Of a DNA stretch of 64,000 nt, positions 20,201-28,254 are shown piece after piece. The DNA is from Microbispora siamensis (GTDB taxonomy: Bacteria > Actinomycetota > Actinomycetes > Streptosporangiales > Streptosporangiaceae). Location: assembly GCF_016863095.1 (NCBI RefSeq), contig NZ_BOOF01000019.1, positions 1 to 64,000 on the forward strand, read 5' to 3'. The notes under the pieces are model-generated. The model saw only the letters and a list, made by a program, of their open reading frames with translations. It made no database searches and was not told the DNA's origin. Positions within the stretch are counted from its first letter, which is position 1. Each line of letters starts with the position of its first letter. Both the position numbers and the translations under genes were made by a program.

Positions 20201-20570
20201 CGGGAACGAGTACACGCTGCGGATCGAGGCGATCGGCGACCGCCTGCGCACCTTCGTCGACGGCAAGCTGGTCGACGACCGGACCGACGGCACCTTCGCC
20301 CGCGGACGGGTCGGCTTCAACCTCGGCGGCAGCGACGTCGGCGAGTACGACAGCGTCAAGGTCAGCTCGCCCCAGGGCGCCGTGCTCTTCGACGACGACT
20401 TCTCGGGCGATCTGTCGAAGTGGGAGATCCCCGCCGACCGCCAGGACGTGCCGCTCGTCGTCTTCGAGAAGCGGATGCCGGCGGGTCGCGTGGTCCTCGG
20501 GCCCAATTCGGGCATTTCGGGCCGGGGCGACTCCAGCTACCTGACCTTCGTCGGCGAACCCGGCAAGTAG
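17232..20570 (+). CDS. Secreted GH95-like glycoside hydrolase with C-terminal LamG-like module
   Basis: A 1112-residue exported enzyme. Residues 1-33 form a Sec signal peptide ending near AAPAAS. The N-terminal domain opens with WRDYQSMPLGNGHLGAAVW and LNRNDTF, the pattern of GH95-like (alpha-L-fucosidase/galactosidase) proteins, followed by an alpha/alpha-barrel body at about 270-700 (LDWWHGFWKQAAPM, RQQVNANYGAGTAGFNAPY, NMYSSWNAVVANALQDAL). From about residue 900 a concanavalin-type beta-sandwich is seen, with MFRAPDRSNGYVWNIG and LRTFVDGKLVDD. The substrate is not certain; catalytic residues could not be assigned. ATG 17232 follows AAGGATG. Two palindromic operators upstream suggest sugar-controlled expression. 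It is monocistronic, with a strong stem-loop after the stop. Confidence 0.7.
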   Translation: MGKALTTMAVAVAVTAAVAAGPPALGAAPAASTADQKTTSAWRDGAFQVDTAAVVSRSDLVIEGPAWRDYQSMPLGNGHLGAAVWSQDGFTAQLNRNDTFPDLKSAGRLVVPGLFELAAAPDYRGRLNLADAVLEQSGRGMTARTFVRADRDQLVLEVTGAEPGKEQTADLDLWDGRNPATYAEGGIGALAETFTDSASGKKSGAVAAITADARDVSAAVVDANTVRLTFTPRADGSYRIVVGVPSYTGGDVGEAGRQAVEGATRDRVDAAHLDWWHGFWKQAAPMKITSSDGTGEYFEALRAQQLYTTAATQRGDLPTGQAGAANMLYPWQDTPVSPSTWFHFNLRQQVNANYGAGTAGFNAPYLNLYTSHLAQMKAWTESHWPGADGVCVPELLRFDGTPDGCVGGAAPTWTNRILTGGLEVAHDLWRQYRFTGDASVLDRGYPLMSEVAKFYLSLLKEGDDGLLHLEHANSFETQWDATDPMPDLAGMKVMFPVIAGLADTRGDSGLAGRLRAAVRKLPELPTTTRDGKKVYAWSATNEPAKNTQNTDMEPLSPWGLAGPDSTVMQDTFAERVFPLTREWDESPVWAADLGRAADMKRLLVQGTADLQKFPNGFSGHGRNDDPASIHNMYSSWNAVVANALQDALVQAGDGTVRIATALPDDWTVDGTVVIDGGHRVSTQVSRGTPTLVGIQAGSTDTLKIKNPWPGTPVRLVEDGGSGGRPVVTPTRDAVVSARVEAGKSYVLERVDRPHGSFRFEQVQGRQASSVKRLGVQTLGVPRTTPQIRSDDVSVVAPEKLHPLVTAKEGVAAYVDRSDQITSLPSELAGSTLVRGANGDASRNAPADYLTLDLTRPAPVYVAFDGRGEGTWWPSWLRDQGFTRTGMTVGKREFLRRAEIVDGGRLRVSGGGATLSRAGADWGDQIIEVKVRQIQVGASVMFRAPDRSNGYVWNIGGPLGSAGGLGQLRMSTVVNGRSTLIGSVVPIEPAAGNEYTLRIEAIGDRLRTFVDGKLVDDRTDGTFARGRVGFNLGGSDVGEYDSVKVSSPQGAVLFDDDFSGDLSKWEIPADRQDVPLVVFEKRMPAGRVVLGPNSGISGRGDSSYLTFVGEPGK

Positions 20571-20580
20571 CCCGCCACTC

Positions 20581-20608
20581 GCGGCCGGCCGGCCTCCCGG
20601 CCGGCCGC
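20581..20608. terminator. Bidirectional terminator between convergent genes
   Basis: Perfect 12-bp stem GCGGCCGGCCGG / CCGGCCGGCCGC with a 4-base loop, between the ends of the GH95-like gene and the ROK repressor gene. Confidence 0.7.
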
Positions 20609-20660
20609 ACCTCACGCGTCCCGGCGCAGCCGCCGCGATAGCGGAGGCATGGGCGGGAGG

Positions 20661-21830
20661 TCAGGCGTGGATCAGCCGATGCAGGGCCTGCTCGCGGGCG
20701 AGCACGGCGGCGCCCTCGACGGTGGCCGTCGCTCCCAGGCCGCTCCGGCGGATCTCGACGGGGATGGACAGGGTGCTCAGTGTCTCCTGGACGCCCTGCA
20801 CGAGGAGCGGGTTGGAGCCCACCCCGCCACCGAGCACCACCAGGCCGGGATCGAGTAGCGCGACGACCGCGACGACCAGCCGCCCGACCTGCGTGGCGTG
20901 CTCGGTCACGGCGCGCTGCGCCGGCGGGCAGCCCTCGCCGGCGCGCCGGAACAGCTCCTCGGCGCTCGTGGGCGGCTCTCCCTCCGACGCCGGCCACGCG
21001 GCCGCCGTACGCAGCAGCAGATCCTCGGCGCCGAGGAAGCGTTCGAGGCCCTCGGGGACGGGCTCCCGGCCGGCGTCCCAGGGGAAGGGCAGGTGGGCGA
21101 CCTCACCGGCCCAGCCGGACGCTCCCCGCAGCAGCCGCCCGCCGAGCACCAGCGCCGCTCCTATCCGCACACCCGCCTGCACGTACGCGAACTGCGCGGC
21201 GCCCTGCGCCACACCGAGGTTGCCCTCGGCGACGGCCGCGCAGTTGACGTTGTTCTCCAGGAGCAGCGGGGCCTGGGGGAGGGACAGCGCCTTAAGCATG
21301 TCGTGCACCTCGGGCGACTGCGAGGCGGCGGCGGGATCCCTGTCGGTCACGACGGTCGGCAGCGCGATCACGATCTGCCGCAGCGGCCCGCTGTCGCCGA
21401 GCCGCGGCAGCGTCTCGCGCAGGAGCGCGCCCGCGGCGTCGGCGCTGGCCGTGAGGTCCGCCGTGCCGGACCGGGACGCCGGGGACGTGACGTCGCGGCT
21501 GACGCCCAGCAGCCGCTCGCCGCTCAGCGCGTGCGCGTGGATGCGTGTGCGGGTGACGCCGACGTCGACGCCCAGCACGTGACCGGCCCCCTCGCCGATG
21601 CGCCACAGCAGCGCCGACCGGCCGGTGTGCCCCTGGACGGAGCCGTCCTCCCGCACGAGCCCGAGCTCCTCGAGCTCGGACATCGCCGTGGAGACGGTGG
21701 GTTTGGACAGGCCGAGGGCCTGGCTGATCTGGGGCCGGGTGGCCCGGCCGCGCCGCGTGAGCTCCGCCAGCACCGCGCGTGCGCTCGTGCTCAGTGATGT
21801 CATCCGGCTCCCCGCAGCTCCCGTCTCCAC
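20661..21830 (-). CDS. ROK-family transcriptional repressor
   Basis: A 389-residue sugar-responsive repressor. A winged helix-turn-helix lies at about residues 15-65 (TRPQISQALGLSKPTVSTAM), followed by the ROK ATPase-like fold with GVDVGVTRTRIHAHAL, ENNVNCAAVAEGNLGVA and the C-terminal GLVVLGGGVGSNP. After GEVAHLPF the zinc-binding CxCGxxGC cluster of ROK kinases is missing, as in many actinomycete repressors of this group, so it is a regulator rather than a kinase. GTG 21830 has AAAGGA upstream; ATG 21803 with GGGGAG is an equally good start. It is divergent from the sugar import operon and probably binds the palindrome at 21874-21892. Confidence 0.9.
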   Translation of the reverse strand: METGAAGSRMTSLSTSARAVLAELTRRGRATRPQISQALGLSKPTVSTAMSELEELGLVREDGSVQGHTGRSALLWRIGEGAGHVLGVDVGVTRTRIHAHALSGERLLGVSRDVTSPASRSGTADLTASADAAGALLRETLPRLGDSGPLRQIVIALPTVVTDRDPAAASQSPEVHDMLKALSLPQAPLLLENNVNCAAVAEGNLGVAQGAAQFAYVQAGVRIGAALVLGGRLLRGASGWAGEVAHLPFPWDAGREPVPEGLERFLGAEDLLLRTAAAWPASEGEPPTSAEELFRRAGEGCPPAQRAVTEHATQVGRLVVAVVALLDPGLVVLGGGVGSNPLLVQGVQETLSTLSIPVEIRRSGLGATATVEGAAVLAREQALHRLIHA

Positions 21831-21851
21831 TTGATCCTTTCGTACCTGCCC

Positions 21852-21892
21852 TTGACATATCCTAGCCCACTTCGTTAGGTAAATGACCTAAC
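21852..21892 (+). promoter_or_regulatory. Promoter and ROK operator of the amino-sugar operon
   Basis: TTGACA (21852-21857) is followed at 17-18 bases by a TTAGGTA -10-like element. The perfect palindrome GTTAGGT-aaatg-ACCTAAC (21874-21892) covers that -10 region, an ideal place for repression by the divergent ROK protein. GGAGG precedes the ATG at 21909. Confidence 0.65.
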
Positions 21893-21908
21893 TAACTGGA
21901 GGCTGGTT

Positions 21909-23204
21909 ATGCACTCGATCTCACGCCGGAGGCTCCTGAGCCTGCCGCTGGTCCTCGGCGCGGCCGCGGTCCTGCCCGGTTGCGCCGTGTCCGGACCTTC
22001 CCGCGGCAGCGGCGGCTCCTCGGGCCCCGTCACGCTGAACGCCCTGTTCATGAAGCAGGCCAGCTACAGCGAAGACGACATCCGCGGCATGCTCGCGGCA
22101 TTCCGGAAGGCCCACCCGGACATCACGGTCCAGCCGACCTTCGTCGCGTACGAGGCCCTGCACGACAAGATCGTCATCTCGGCGCCGGCCGGCACGTACG
22201 ACGTCGTGCTGATCGACTGCATCTGGCCGGCGGAGCTGGCCAGCAAGAACATGCTGCTCGACGTCACCGACCGCTACCAGCAGGCCTGGCTGGACGACAT
22301 CCTGCCCGGCACGCTCGGCTCCGTCACGTACAAGGACCGCAAGTACGGGATGCCGTGGATCCCCGGCGGGAAGCTCTTCTTCTACAACACCCGCATGCTG
22401 AAGGACGCCGGAGTCGACGAGTCGGCCATGGCGACCTGGGACGGCGTGCTCGAGGCCGCCAGGACGCTGAAGGCCAAGAAGGTCGTCGAGCATCCGCTCG
22501 TCTGGAGCTGGGCGCACGCCGAGGCGATGATCTGCGACTACGCGCAGCTCCTCGGCGCGTTCGGCGGCCGTTTCCTCGACGACGCGGGCAAGGCGGCCTT
22601 CCACCAGGGGGGCGGGCTGCAGGCGCTGGAGTGGATGAAGCGCACGCTCGACGAGGGGCTCAGCGCGCCCTCCTCGACCAAGCTCCTGGAGGACGACGTC
22701 AAGAAGGTCGTCGTCCAGGGCGACGCGGCGATCGCGCTGAACTGGGACTACATGTACAGCGAGTCCAACGACCCGAAGCAGTCGAAGATCGTCGGAGAGC
22801 TGAAGCCCGCGGTCAGCCCCAAGGGGCCGGGCGGTCAGGGGCCCGCGGTCGACGGGTCGATGGGCCTGTCGGTCACCGCGACTTCCAAGCACCCCGACGC
22901 CGCGTGGCAGCTCGTCGCCTTCCTGTGCGGGAAGGAGAACCAGCTCCAGTACGTCGAGAGGTCGCTGCCGGTGTGGGACAGCGCCTACGAGGACCCGAAG
23001 CTCACGGGCGGGGCGCAGGCGCCGCTGGTGGCGGCCGACAAGGCCCAGTACGGCTCGCTGATCGAGCGCCCCCAGGTCGTGCAGTACAACGCGGTGAGCC
23101 AGGAGATCCAGGCCGGGCTGCAGTCCTGCCTGGTCGGCGGCACACCCGCGGCCCAGGCGCTGTCCGACGCCGCGGCCAAGGTCAACCACATCATCGGGGG
23201 CTGA
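21909..23204 (+). CDS. Sugar ABC transporter substrate-binding lipoprotein
   Basis: A 431-residue extracellular solute-binding protein of family 1. The N-terminus SRRRLLSLPLVLGAAAVLPGC has twin arginines and the lipobox LPGC, so it is probably exported (possibly by Tat) and lipid-anchored at the cysteine. The body has typical segments: FRKAHPDITVQPTFVAYEAL, GTYDVVLIDCIWPAEL, KYGMPWIPGGKLFFYNTRML and AAWQLVAFLCGKENQ. It delivers a sugar to the two permeases encoded next. With the SIS protein and kinase downstream, an N-acetylated amino sugar is the likely ligand. It is the first gene of a five-gene operon; the next start is 2 bases after its stop. The ATPase is not encoded here and is probably a shared MsiK-type protein. 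Confidence 0.93.
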   Translation: MHSISRRRLLSLPLVLGAAAVLPGCAVSGPSRGSGGSSGPVTLNALFMKQASYSEDDIRGMLAAFRKAHPDITVQPTFVAYEALHDKIVISAPAGTYDVVLIDCIWPAELASKNMLLDVTDRYQQAWLDDILPGTLGSVTYKDRKYGMPWIPGGKLFFYNTRMLKDAGVDESAMATWDGVLEAARTLKAKKVVEHPLVWSWAHAEAMICDYAQLLGAFGGRFLDDAGKAAFHQGGGLQALEWMKRTLDEGLSAPSSTKLLEDDVKKVVVQGDAAIALNWDYMYSESNDPKQSKIVGELKPAVSPKGPGGQGPAVDGSMGLSVTATSKHPDAAWQLVAFLCGKENQLQYVERSLPVWDSAYEDPKLTGGAQAPLVAADKAQYGSLIERPQVVQYNAVSQEIQAGLQSCLVGGTPAAQALSDAAAKVNHIIGG

Positions 23205-23206
23205 CC

Positions 23207-24154
23207 GTGTCCCTCACAGCGCGACGCCCCACAGCCGCGGCGCCGCCTGCGGCCGGGCCCGGACGGGGGAAAGTCGAACGCCAGTGGCCGCTCGCCCTGG
23301 CGCTGCTGGCCCCGGCGATGATCGTCGTGTTCGGCGTCGTCCTGTATCCCATGGGCCGCACGCTGGTGCTCAGCCTCGTCGACGCCACCTCGGCGCTGCA
23401 GACCGAGTTCACGTTCTCCGGGCTGTCGAACTACACGGCGCTGCTGTCGAACTCGGAGTTCTGGGCCACGGTGTGGCGCACCGCGGTGTTCACCGTCTTC
23501 TCCACGGCGGTGGAACTCGTGGTCGGCCTGCTGCTCGCGCAGTTCCTCAACCAGCGCATCCGCGGTCAGTGGTTCTTCCGCAGCCTGGTGGTCCTGGCCT
23601 GGGCGCTGCCCACCATCGTCAGCGCCAACATGTGGCGGTGGATCCTCCACCCCGAGTACGGCGCGCTCAACGGCCTCCTCATGCACCTCGGCCTGCTCGA
23701 CTCCTACAAGGACTGGATCGGCGGCCCGACGCAGGCGCTGTTCGTGGTCGCGCTGGTCGACGCCTGGAAGACCACGCCCCTGGTGGCGATCCTGCTGCTC
23801 GCCTCGATGCAGACCATCGGCGACGACGTGTACGAGGCGGCGGCCATGGACGGCGCCGGGGCGGTGCGCCGGTTCCTGTCCATCACGATCCCGATGCTCA
23901 AACCGGCGATCGCGGTCGTCCTGGTGCTGCGCACCATCGAGGCGTTCAAGGTCTTCGACATCATCTACATCATGACCAGGGGCGGCCCCGACTCCGGGAC
24001 CACCACGATCGCCTTCTACACCTACCTGCAGGCGTTCTCCAACCAGGAGTTCAGCCTCGGCTCCGCGGCCGCCTACCTCACCGTGCTGTTCATCTTCGTG
24101 CTGTCGCTGGTGTATCTGCGCATGCTCCGTACCGACTCGGGGGGAACGGCGTGA
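23207..24154 (+). CDS. Sugar ABC transporter permease (MalF-type)
   Basis: A 315-residue inner-membrane permease. GTG 23207 lies 2 bases after the lipoprotein stop. After a basic, alanine/proline-rich N-terminus the first helix is LALALLAPAMIVVFGVVLY, and six helices follow in the usual pattern. The EAA loop that contacts the ATPase is EAAAMDGAGAVRRFLSITIPM (about residues 208-228, split as EAAAMDGA then AVRRF). It overlaps the next permease gene by four bases (GTGA). Together they form the membrane channel of the importer. Confidence 0.93.
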   Translation: MSLTARRPTAAAPPAAGPGRGKVERQWPLALALLAPAMIVVFGVVLYPMGRTLVLSLVDATSALQTEFTFSGLSNYTALLSNSEFWATVWRTAVFTVFSTAVELVVGLLLAQFLNQRIRGQWFFRSLVVLAWALPTIVSANMWRWILHPEYGALNGLLMHLGLLDSYKDWIGGPTQALFVVALVDAWKTTPLVAILLLASMQTIGDDVYEAAAMDGAGAVRRFLSITIPMLKPAIAVVLVLRTIEAFKVFDIIYIMTRGGPDSGTTTIAFYTYLQAFSNQEFSLGSAAAYLTVLFIFVLSLVYLRMLRTDSGGTA

Positions 24155-24996
24155 GACCCTCTCGCTTCTACCGCCCCGCGATGTACCTGTGCGGCGCGCT
24201 GCTGGCCGTCGTCGTCCTCGGGCCGTTCGCCCTGCTGCTGCTCGCCAGCGTGTCGCCGCAGGCCGGCCTGCTCGGCAAGCCGCCCGACCTGTGGCCGGAC
24301 TCGCCCACGCTGGACCGCTACGCGGCGATCTTCACCCAGGCGGCCGGCGGGGTCGCCGGCGACTTCCGGGTGGCCCTGGTCAACTCGCTGGTCGTCGCCG
24401 GGTGCAGCGTCGCGGTGAGCCTGGTGACCGGCGTGCTCGGCGCCTACGCGTTCGCGCGGCTGCGGTTCCCCGGGCGCAGGCTGGTGCTGTTCGTCTTCAT
24501 GTTGACGTACATGATGCCGCCGCTGGCCCTCGTGGTGCCCATGTACATGACCGGCGCCGCGCTCGGCCTGCTCGACACGCGGACCTCGCTCGTCGTGGTC
24601 TACTGCTCCTTCACCACGCCCTTCGTCCTGTGGCTGCTGTCCGGCTACTTCCGCGCCCTGCCGGCGGAACTCGAGGAGGCCGCCCGCATCGACGGGTGCG
24701 GCCGGGTCGGCGCGCTGATTCGGGTGGTGCTGCCGGTGGCGCGTCCGGGCCTGATCTCGGCCGGGCTCCTGGCGTTCCTCATGGCGTGGGACGAGTTCTT
24801 CTACGCGCTCATCTTCACCTCGTCCCCGGCGTCGAAGACGGTTCCCGTGGCGCTGGCCGAGTTCACCGGCCGCTACAGCCTCGACTTCGGCCTGATGGCC
24901 GCGGGCGGCCTGCTCGCCGCCGTGCCGCCGGTGCTCATCGCGCTCATCTTCCAGAAGCACATCACCCGCGGGCTGGCCGCGGGTGCCGTCAAGTAA
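24151..24996 (+). CDS. Sugar ABC transporter permease (MalG-type)
   Basis: A 281-residue partner permease with six membrane helices. The EAA loop EAARIDGCGRVGALIRVVLP is near residues 173-192. The C-terminal helix ends with FQKHITRGLAAGAVK, the normal ending of MalG-type carbohydrate permeases. It starts with GTG inside the stop region of the upstream permease, showing translational coupling, and is followed after 24 bases by the SIS-domain gene. No ATP-binding gene is in the operon. Confidence 0.93.
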   Translation: MRPSRFYRPAMYLCGALLAVVVLGPFALLLLASVSPQAGLLGKPPDLWPDSPTLDRYAAIFTQAAGGVAGDFRVALVNSLVVAGCSVAVSLVTGVLGAYAFARLRFPGRRLVLFVFMLTYMMPPLALVVPMYMTGAALGLLDTRTSLVVVYCSFTTPFVLWLLSGYFRALPAELEEAARIDGCGRVGALIRVVLPVARPGLISAGLLAFLMAWDEFFYALIFTSSPASKTVPVALAEFTGRYSLDFGLMAAGGLLAAVPPVLIALIFQKHITRGLAAGAVK

Positions 24997-25020
24997 CCCT
25001 CGCTTGTGAGAGAAGGTTCG

Positions 25021-26022
25021 ATGTCCCACGACATCTCCATGTCCGACGCGCTCGACCGGCAGCCCGAGGCGCTGGCCTCCGCGGTGCGCACCCTGCGCGA
25101 GCAGCTCACCGGCTCCTGGCCCGCGCCGCGCCGCCCGCTGTTCGTGGCCATGGGCGCCAGCCACGCCGCGCTCGCGGCCTGCGTTCACCAACTGCGCGCG
25201 TACGGCATCTGGGCGAGCAGGGCCGGATACGGGGAGATCCCGGCGTCCGTCCCGGCCGCCGACGTCGACCTGGTGGCGGGGGTGTCCCAGTCGGGACGCA
25301 GCGCGGAGACGATCGACGCCCTGCGCGGGGTGGAGGCGGCGCGGCGGCTGGCCGTGGTCAACATCGCCGAGTCTCCGCTGGCCGAACTGGCGGGCACCGT
25401 GCTGAGCTGCGGGACGGTTCCCGATTCCAAGGTGTCCACCTCCGGTTTCACCGTCACGCTCGCCGCGCTCGGGATGCTGGCCGACACGTGGGCGCTCGGC
25501 GGGCCGGCCGACGTCTGGCGGTCGCTGGCGGACCACCTGGACGAGACCGCCGGGCGGGCCGAGGACACCGTGGACGCCCTCGTCGAGGGTGTCGCGGAGA
25601 GCGTCGCCGCCGACGTCGTCGGAGCCGGGGCGTCGCTGACCGCCGCCGAGGAGGGCGCGCTGATGCTGCGCGAGGCCTGCCGGCTTCCCGCCACCGCGTA
25701 CGAGACCCGGCAGTATCTCCACGGGCCGATGGAGTCGGCCGGCCGCACCGCGCACATCGTCGTCGGGGACGAGCGCGAGGCGGCGCTGGCCCTGCAACTG
25801 GCCGAGGCCGGCCACCGGGTTCTCTACGTGGGCCCGTGCGCGGCGCAGGTCCCGCACGTGGAGATCCCGCGCCTCGCCCCGGTGGCCCGCGCGATCGTCG
25901 AGAACGCCGTGCTCCAGCGGCTCGTCGTCAAGGTGGCCGCCGCGCGGAAGGTTCCGGTGGGCGAGTTCCTGTTCTCGATGGACGACACGAAGGTGGACAC
26001 CCTCGCCGCGGAGACCGCATGA
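25021..26022 (+). CDS. SIS-domain sugar-phosphate isomerase/deaminase-like protein
   Basis: A 333-residue protein with two SIS domains. ATG 25021 is preceded by GAGAAGG. The first domain has LFVAMGASHAALAAC and VSQSGRSAETIDAL (the Ser-rich phosphosugar-binding loop); the second has ETRQYLHGPMESAGRTA. The layout is that of AgaS/GlmS-isomerase-like proteins, which isomerise or deaminate amino-sugar phosphates to fructose-6-phosphate or related ketoses. No glutaminase domain is present, so it is not a full glucosamine synthase. It lies between the importer and a GlcNAc-kinase-like gene, whose ATG overlaps its stop, which fits catabolism of an imported amino sugar. Confidence 0.85.
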   Translation: MSHDISMSDALDRQPEALASAVRTLREQLTGSWPAPRRPLFVAMGASHAALAACVHQLRAYGIWASRAGYGEIPASVPAADVDLVAGVSQSGRSAETIDALRGVEAARRLAVVNIAESPLAELAGTVLSCGTVPDSKVSTSGFTVTLAALGMLADTWALGGPADVWRSLADHLDETAGRAEDTVDALVEGVAESVAADVVGAGASLTAAEEGALMLREACRLPATAYETRQYLHGPMESAGRTAHIVVGDEREAALALQLAEAGHRVLYVGPCAAQVPHVEIPRLAPVARAIVENAVLQRLVVKVAAARKVPVGEFLFSMDDTKVDTLAAETA

Positions 26023-26906
26023 GCCGCATCGCCGTCGGCGTCGACGTGGGCGGGACGAAGACCCACTGGCGTGCGGCCGGGGAGGAGGGCCACGTCGCGG
26101 ACCGCGTCGTGCCCAGCGACCTGGGCTCGGACATGGACGACCTGGCCGAATGGCTGGTGTCGGACCTGCGCGAGTGGGGAGTGCCGTTCGACGCCCTGGG
26201 CGTGGGCGCGCACGGGTGCGACAGCGCGTCCCTGTGCCGGAGGTTGCGCGACCTGCTGAGCGCGCGGCTCGCGGTCCCGGTGCGGGTGGTCAACGACGCC
26301 CACCTGCTGCCGTACGCGGCCGGCGTCCCGGGGGCGATCGGCGTGATCGCCGGCACGGGATCGGTCGCCGCGGGCACGGGTCCCGACGGCGAGCCGCTTC
26401 TCGCCGGGGGCTGGGGATGGGCGCTCGGCGACGAGGGATCGGCCGCCGGGCTCGTCCGCGAGGCCGTGCGCGCCACCTGCCTGCGGCACGACGCCGGCCT
26501 CCCGCCGGACGAGCTGGCGCGGGGCCTGCTCGCGGCCTTCCACACCGACGAGGTGCCGGGGCTGTCGCACGCGCTGACCCGCTCGCCCAGTGCGGAGGAG
26601 TGGGGCCGTCACGCTCCCGTCGTCTTTCGGGCGGCGCAGGAGGGGTCGGGCGTCGCGCTGCAGGTCATCGAGGAGGGGGGACGGGCGCTGGCGAAGCTGG
26701 TCGAGACGCTGGTCTCCCGTGGGGCGTCCGCCACGGCGGTGGTCGCGGCGGGTGGGGTGCTCACCACGCAACCCCGGCTGTTCACCGCCCTGGCCGACGC
26801 GCTGGGCAAGAGCCACCCGGACCTCCCCCTCATGCTGCTCGACGCCGACCCGGTGGACGGCGCGGTGCGGCTGGCTCGGGAACTCCTCGCCACCCCGCGG
26901 GCCTGA
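26019..26906 (+). CDS. BadF/BcrA-type ATPase, N-acetylglucosamine-kinase-like
   Basis: A 295-residue sugar kinase of the actin-like ATPase fold. The phosphate-1 loop is GVDVGGTKTHWRA near the N-terminus; GVGAHGCDSAS, VIAGTGSVAAG, GGWGWALGDEGSA and the adenosine loop VVAAGGVLTTQP follow in the order of BadF/BadG/BcrA/BcrD proteins, the group that includes GlcNAc kinase. It would phosphorylate the imported amino sugar at C6, giving the substrate for the SIS protein. The ATG overlaps the SIS stop (ATGA). A bidirectional terminator follows, so it closes the operon that starts at 21909. Confidence 0.87.
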   Translation: MSRIAVGVDVGGTKTHWRAAGEEGHVADRVVPSDLGSDMDDLAEWLVSDLREWGVPFDALGVGAHGCDSASLCRRLRDLLSARLAVPVRVVNDAHLLPYAAGVPGAIGVIAGTGSVAAGTGPDGEPLLAGGWGWALGDEGSAAGLVREAVRATCLRHDAGLPPDELARGLLAAFHTDEVPGLSHALTRSPSAEEWGRHAPVVFRAAQEGSGVALQVIEEGGRALAKLVETLVSRGASATAVVAAGGVLTTQPRLFTALADALGKSHPDLPLMLLDADPVDGAVRLARELLATPRA

Positions 26907-26919
26907 CCGGCCCCCGGCC

Positions 26920-26950
26920 CGAGGGACGGGAGGGCCGCTTCCGTCCCTCG
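26920..26950. terminator. Bidirectional terminator
   Basis: Perfect 10-bp stem CGAGGGACGG / CCGTCCCTCG with an 11-base loop, between the convergent kinase and metalloprotease genes. Confidence 0.7.
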
Positions 26951-26964
26951 GCACACGGGCGGCG

Positions 26965-28254
26965 TCAGTAGCCGTAGCGGCTCTTGAGGTGACGCCACCA
27001 GTCGCGCAGCATCCACTTGTCGAACTCGGTGATCTGCGTCGCGGAGCCGGCGTTCATGATGAAGCAGCACACGCCGGTCGGCGTCCAGTCGTAGAAGTCG
27101 TCGAGCCCGAACCCGTGGCCTATCTCGTGCAGGAGGATGTGGATGTTCTCGCTGTCGAGCGCGCCCACGTAATACTCGCTGCCGATCCGCTGGCCCCAGT
27201 CGCCGCCCGCGCCGCCGGTCATGCCCGCGGTGAGCCACAGGGACATGTCGTAGTGGTGCGCCGCGCCGCCCGGGCAGCCGGAGTAGTCGCCGTTCTGGTG
27301 GAAGAACCGGCCGCAGGGCGGGCTGCACTGCGGCGCGCCCTCGTTGTTCTCACCCACGTAGACGTCGACCGAGTTGTCGGTCCACTGCAACTGGCTCCGG
27401 TCCCGTACGGCCCAGCCGACGACCTTCACGTTCACGTCCGGATACGGCCAGCCGTTCCAGCCTTCGAGCTGGTCGATCCACTTGTTGAACGAGCGGGCGA
27501 GGCTCGCCTGGATGCGGTCGCGCAGGGAGGCCGACACGGTGGCGGAGGAGTCCCACCGGACGCAGTAGTTGATGCTTCCGCGGCCCGCCATGATCTGGTC
27601 CCAGATGTAGTTCTTGAACCCGTAGAGGTCGGTGTACGTCGTCTCCTCGTGCCGCCACACCTCGTTGAGCGGGGTGACGAGGTTGGCCGGCGGATTCCAG
27701 GCGTTCCCGCCCGGACTCGGCGTGGGCGACGGGCTGGGCGAGCGGGTCGGCGTGGGGGACGGGGACGGCGAGGGGGTGCGGCTCGGCGTGACGGACGGGC
27801 TGGGCGTGCCGCTGGGGGTGGGGGACTGCGCGACGCCGGTGCAGGCCGCGCCGTTGAGGGTGAACGCCGACGGCTTCGGGTTGCTCCCCGACCACATGCC
27901 GTTGAAGCCGAGGCTCACCGACGAGCCCCTGGCCAGGGCGGCGTTCCAGTCCAGGCTCTTGGCGGTGACGTTCTGCCCGCTCTGCGACCAGGTCGCCGAC
28001 CAGCCCTCGGTCACCTTCTGACCGCTGCTCGGGAAGGTGAAGCCGAGCGTCCAGCCGTTCACCGGGTCGCCCAGGTTCTGGATGGTGACGGAGGCGGTGA
28101 AGCCGCCCCCGCCGGAGCCGGCCGCCCAGTCGTTGGTGCCGTACGTCACCGTGCAGGCGACGGCGGCCCCGGCGGGGGTCGCCGTTCCGAACGCGAGCGT
28201 GGTACCCAGGACGAGGACGGACACCATTCCCAGGAAGAGCCGAGTCGGTCGCAT
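26965..28254 (-). CDS. Secreted CBM2-metzincin-like metalloprotease
   Basis: A 429-residue exported protein. Start ATG 28254 is chosen because AAGGA stands at the right distance; the open frame further upstream is not coding. After a signal peptide ending near PAGAAVA, residues about 35-135 are a family 2 carbohydrate-binding module (CTVTYGTNDWAAG, NLGDPVNGWTLGFTF, FNGMWSGSNPKPSAFTLNG). A Thr/Pro/Ser linker follows, then a ~250-residue domain with the zinc motif HEIGHGFGLDD: H376, E377, H380 and probably D386 as third ligand, plus a Met-turn-like CCFIMNAGS. This is a metzincin-type peptidase attached to a cellulose/chitin-binding module; several cysteines suggest disulfides. Its protein substrate is unknown. 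A similar pair lies at 28490-29614. Confidence 0.85.
   Translation of the reverse strand: MRPTRLFLGMVSVLVLGTTLAFGTATPAGAAVACTVTYGTNDWAAGSGGGGFTASVTIQNLGDPVNGWTLGFTFPSSGQKVTEGWSATWSQSGQNVTAKSLDWNAALARGSSVSLGFNGMWSGSNPKPSAFTLNGAACTGVAQSPTPSGTPSPSVTPSRTPSPSPSPTPTRSPSPSPTPSPGGNAWNPPANLVTPLNEVWRHEETTYTDLYGFKNYIWDQIMAGRGSINYCVRWDSSATVSASLRDRIQASLARSFNKWIDQLEGWNGWPYPDVNVKVVGWAVRDRSQLQWTDNSVDVYVGENNEGAPQCSPPCGRFFHQNGDYSGCPGGAAHHYDMSLWLTAGMTGGAGGDWGQRIGSEYYVGALDSENIHILLHEIGHGFGLDDFYDWTPTGVCCFIMNAGSATQITEFDKWMLRDWWRHLKSRYGY

Noticed and set aside
17349-20615. A 1088-residue open frame on the minus strand
   Set aside because: It is antisense to the GH95-like gene, whose frame has a signal peptide and recognisable domains. 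Long antisense frames are normal in very GC-rich DNA.
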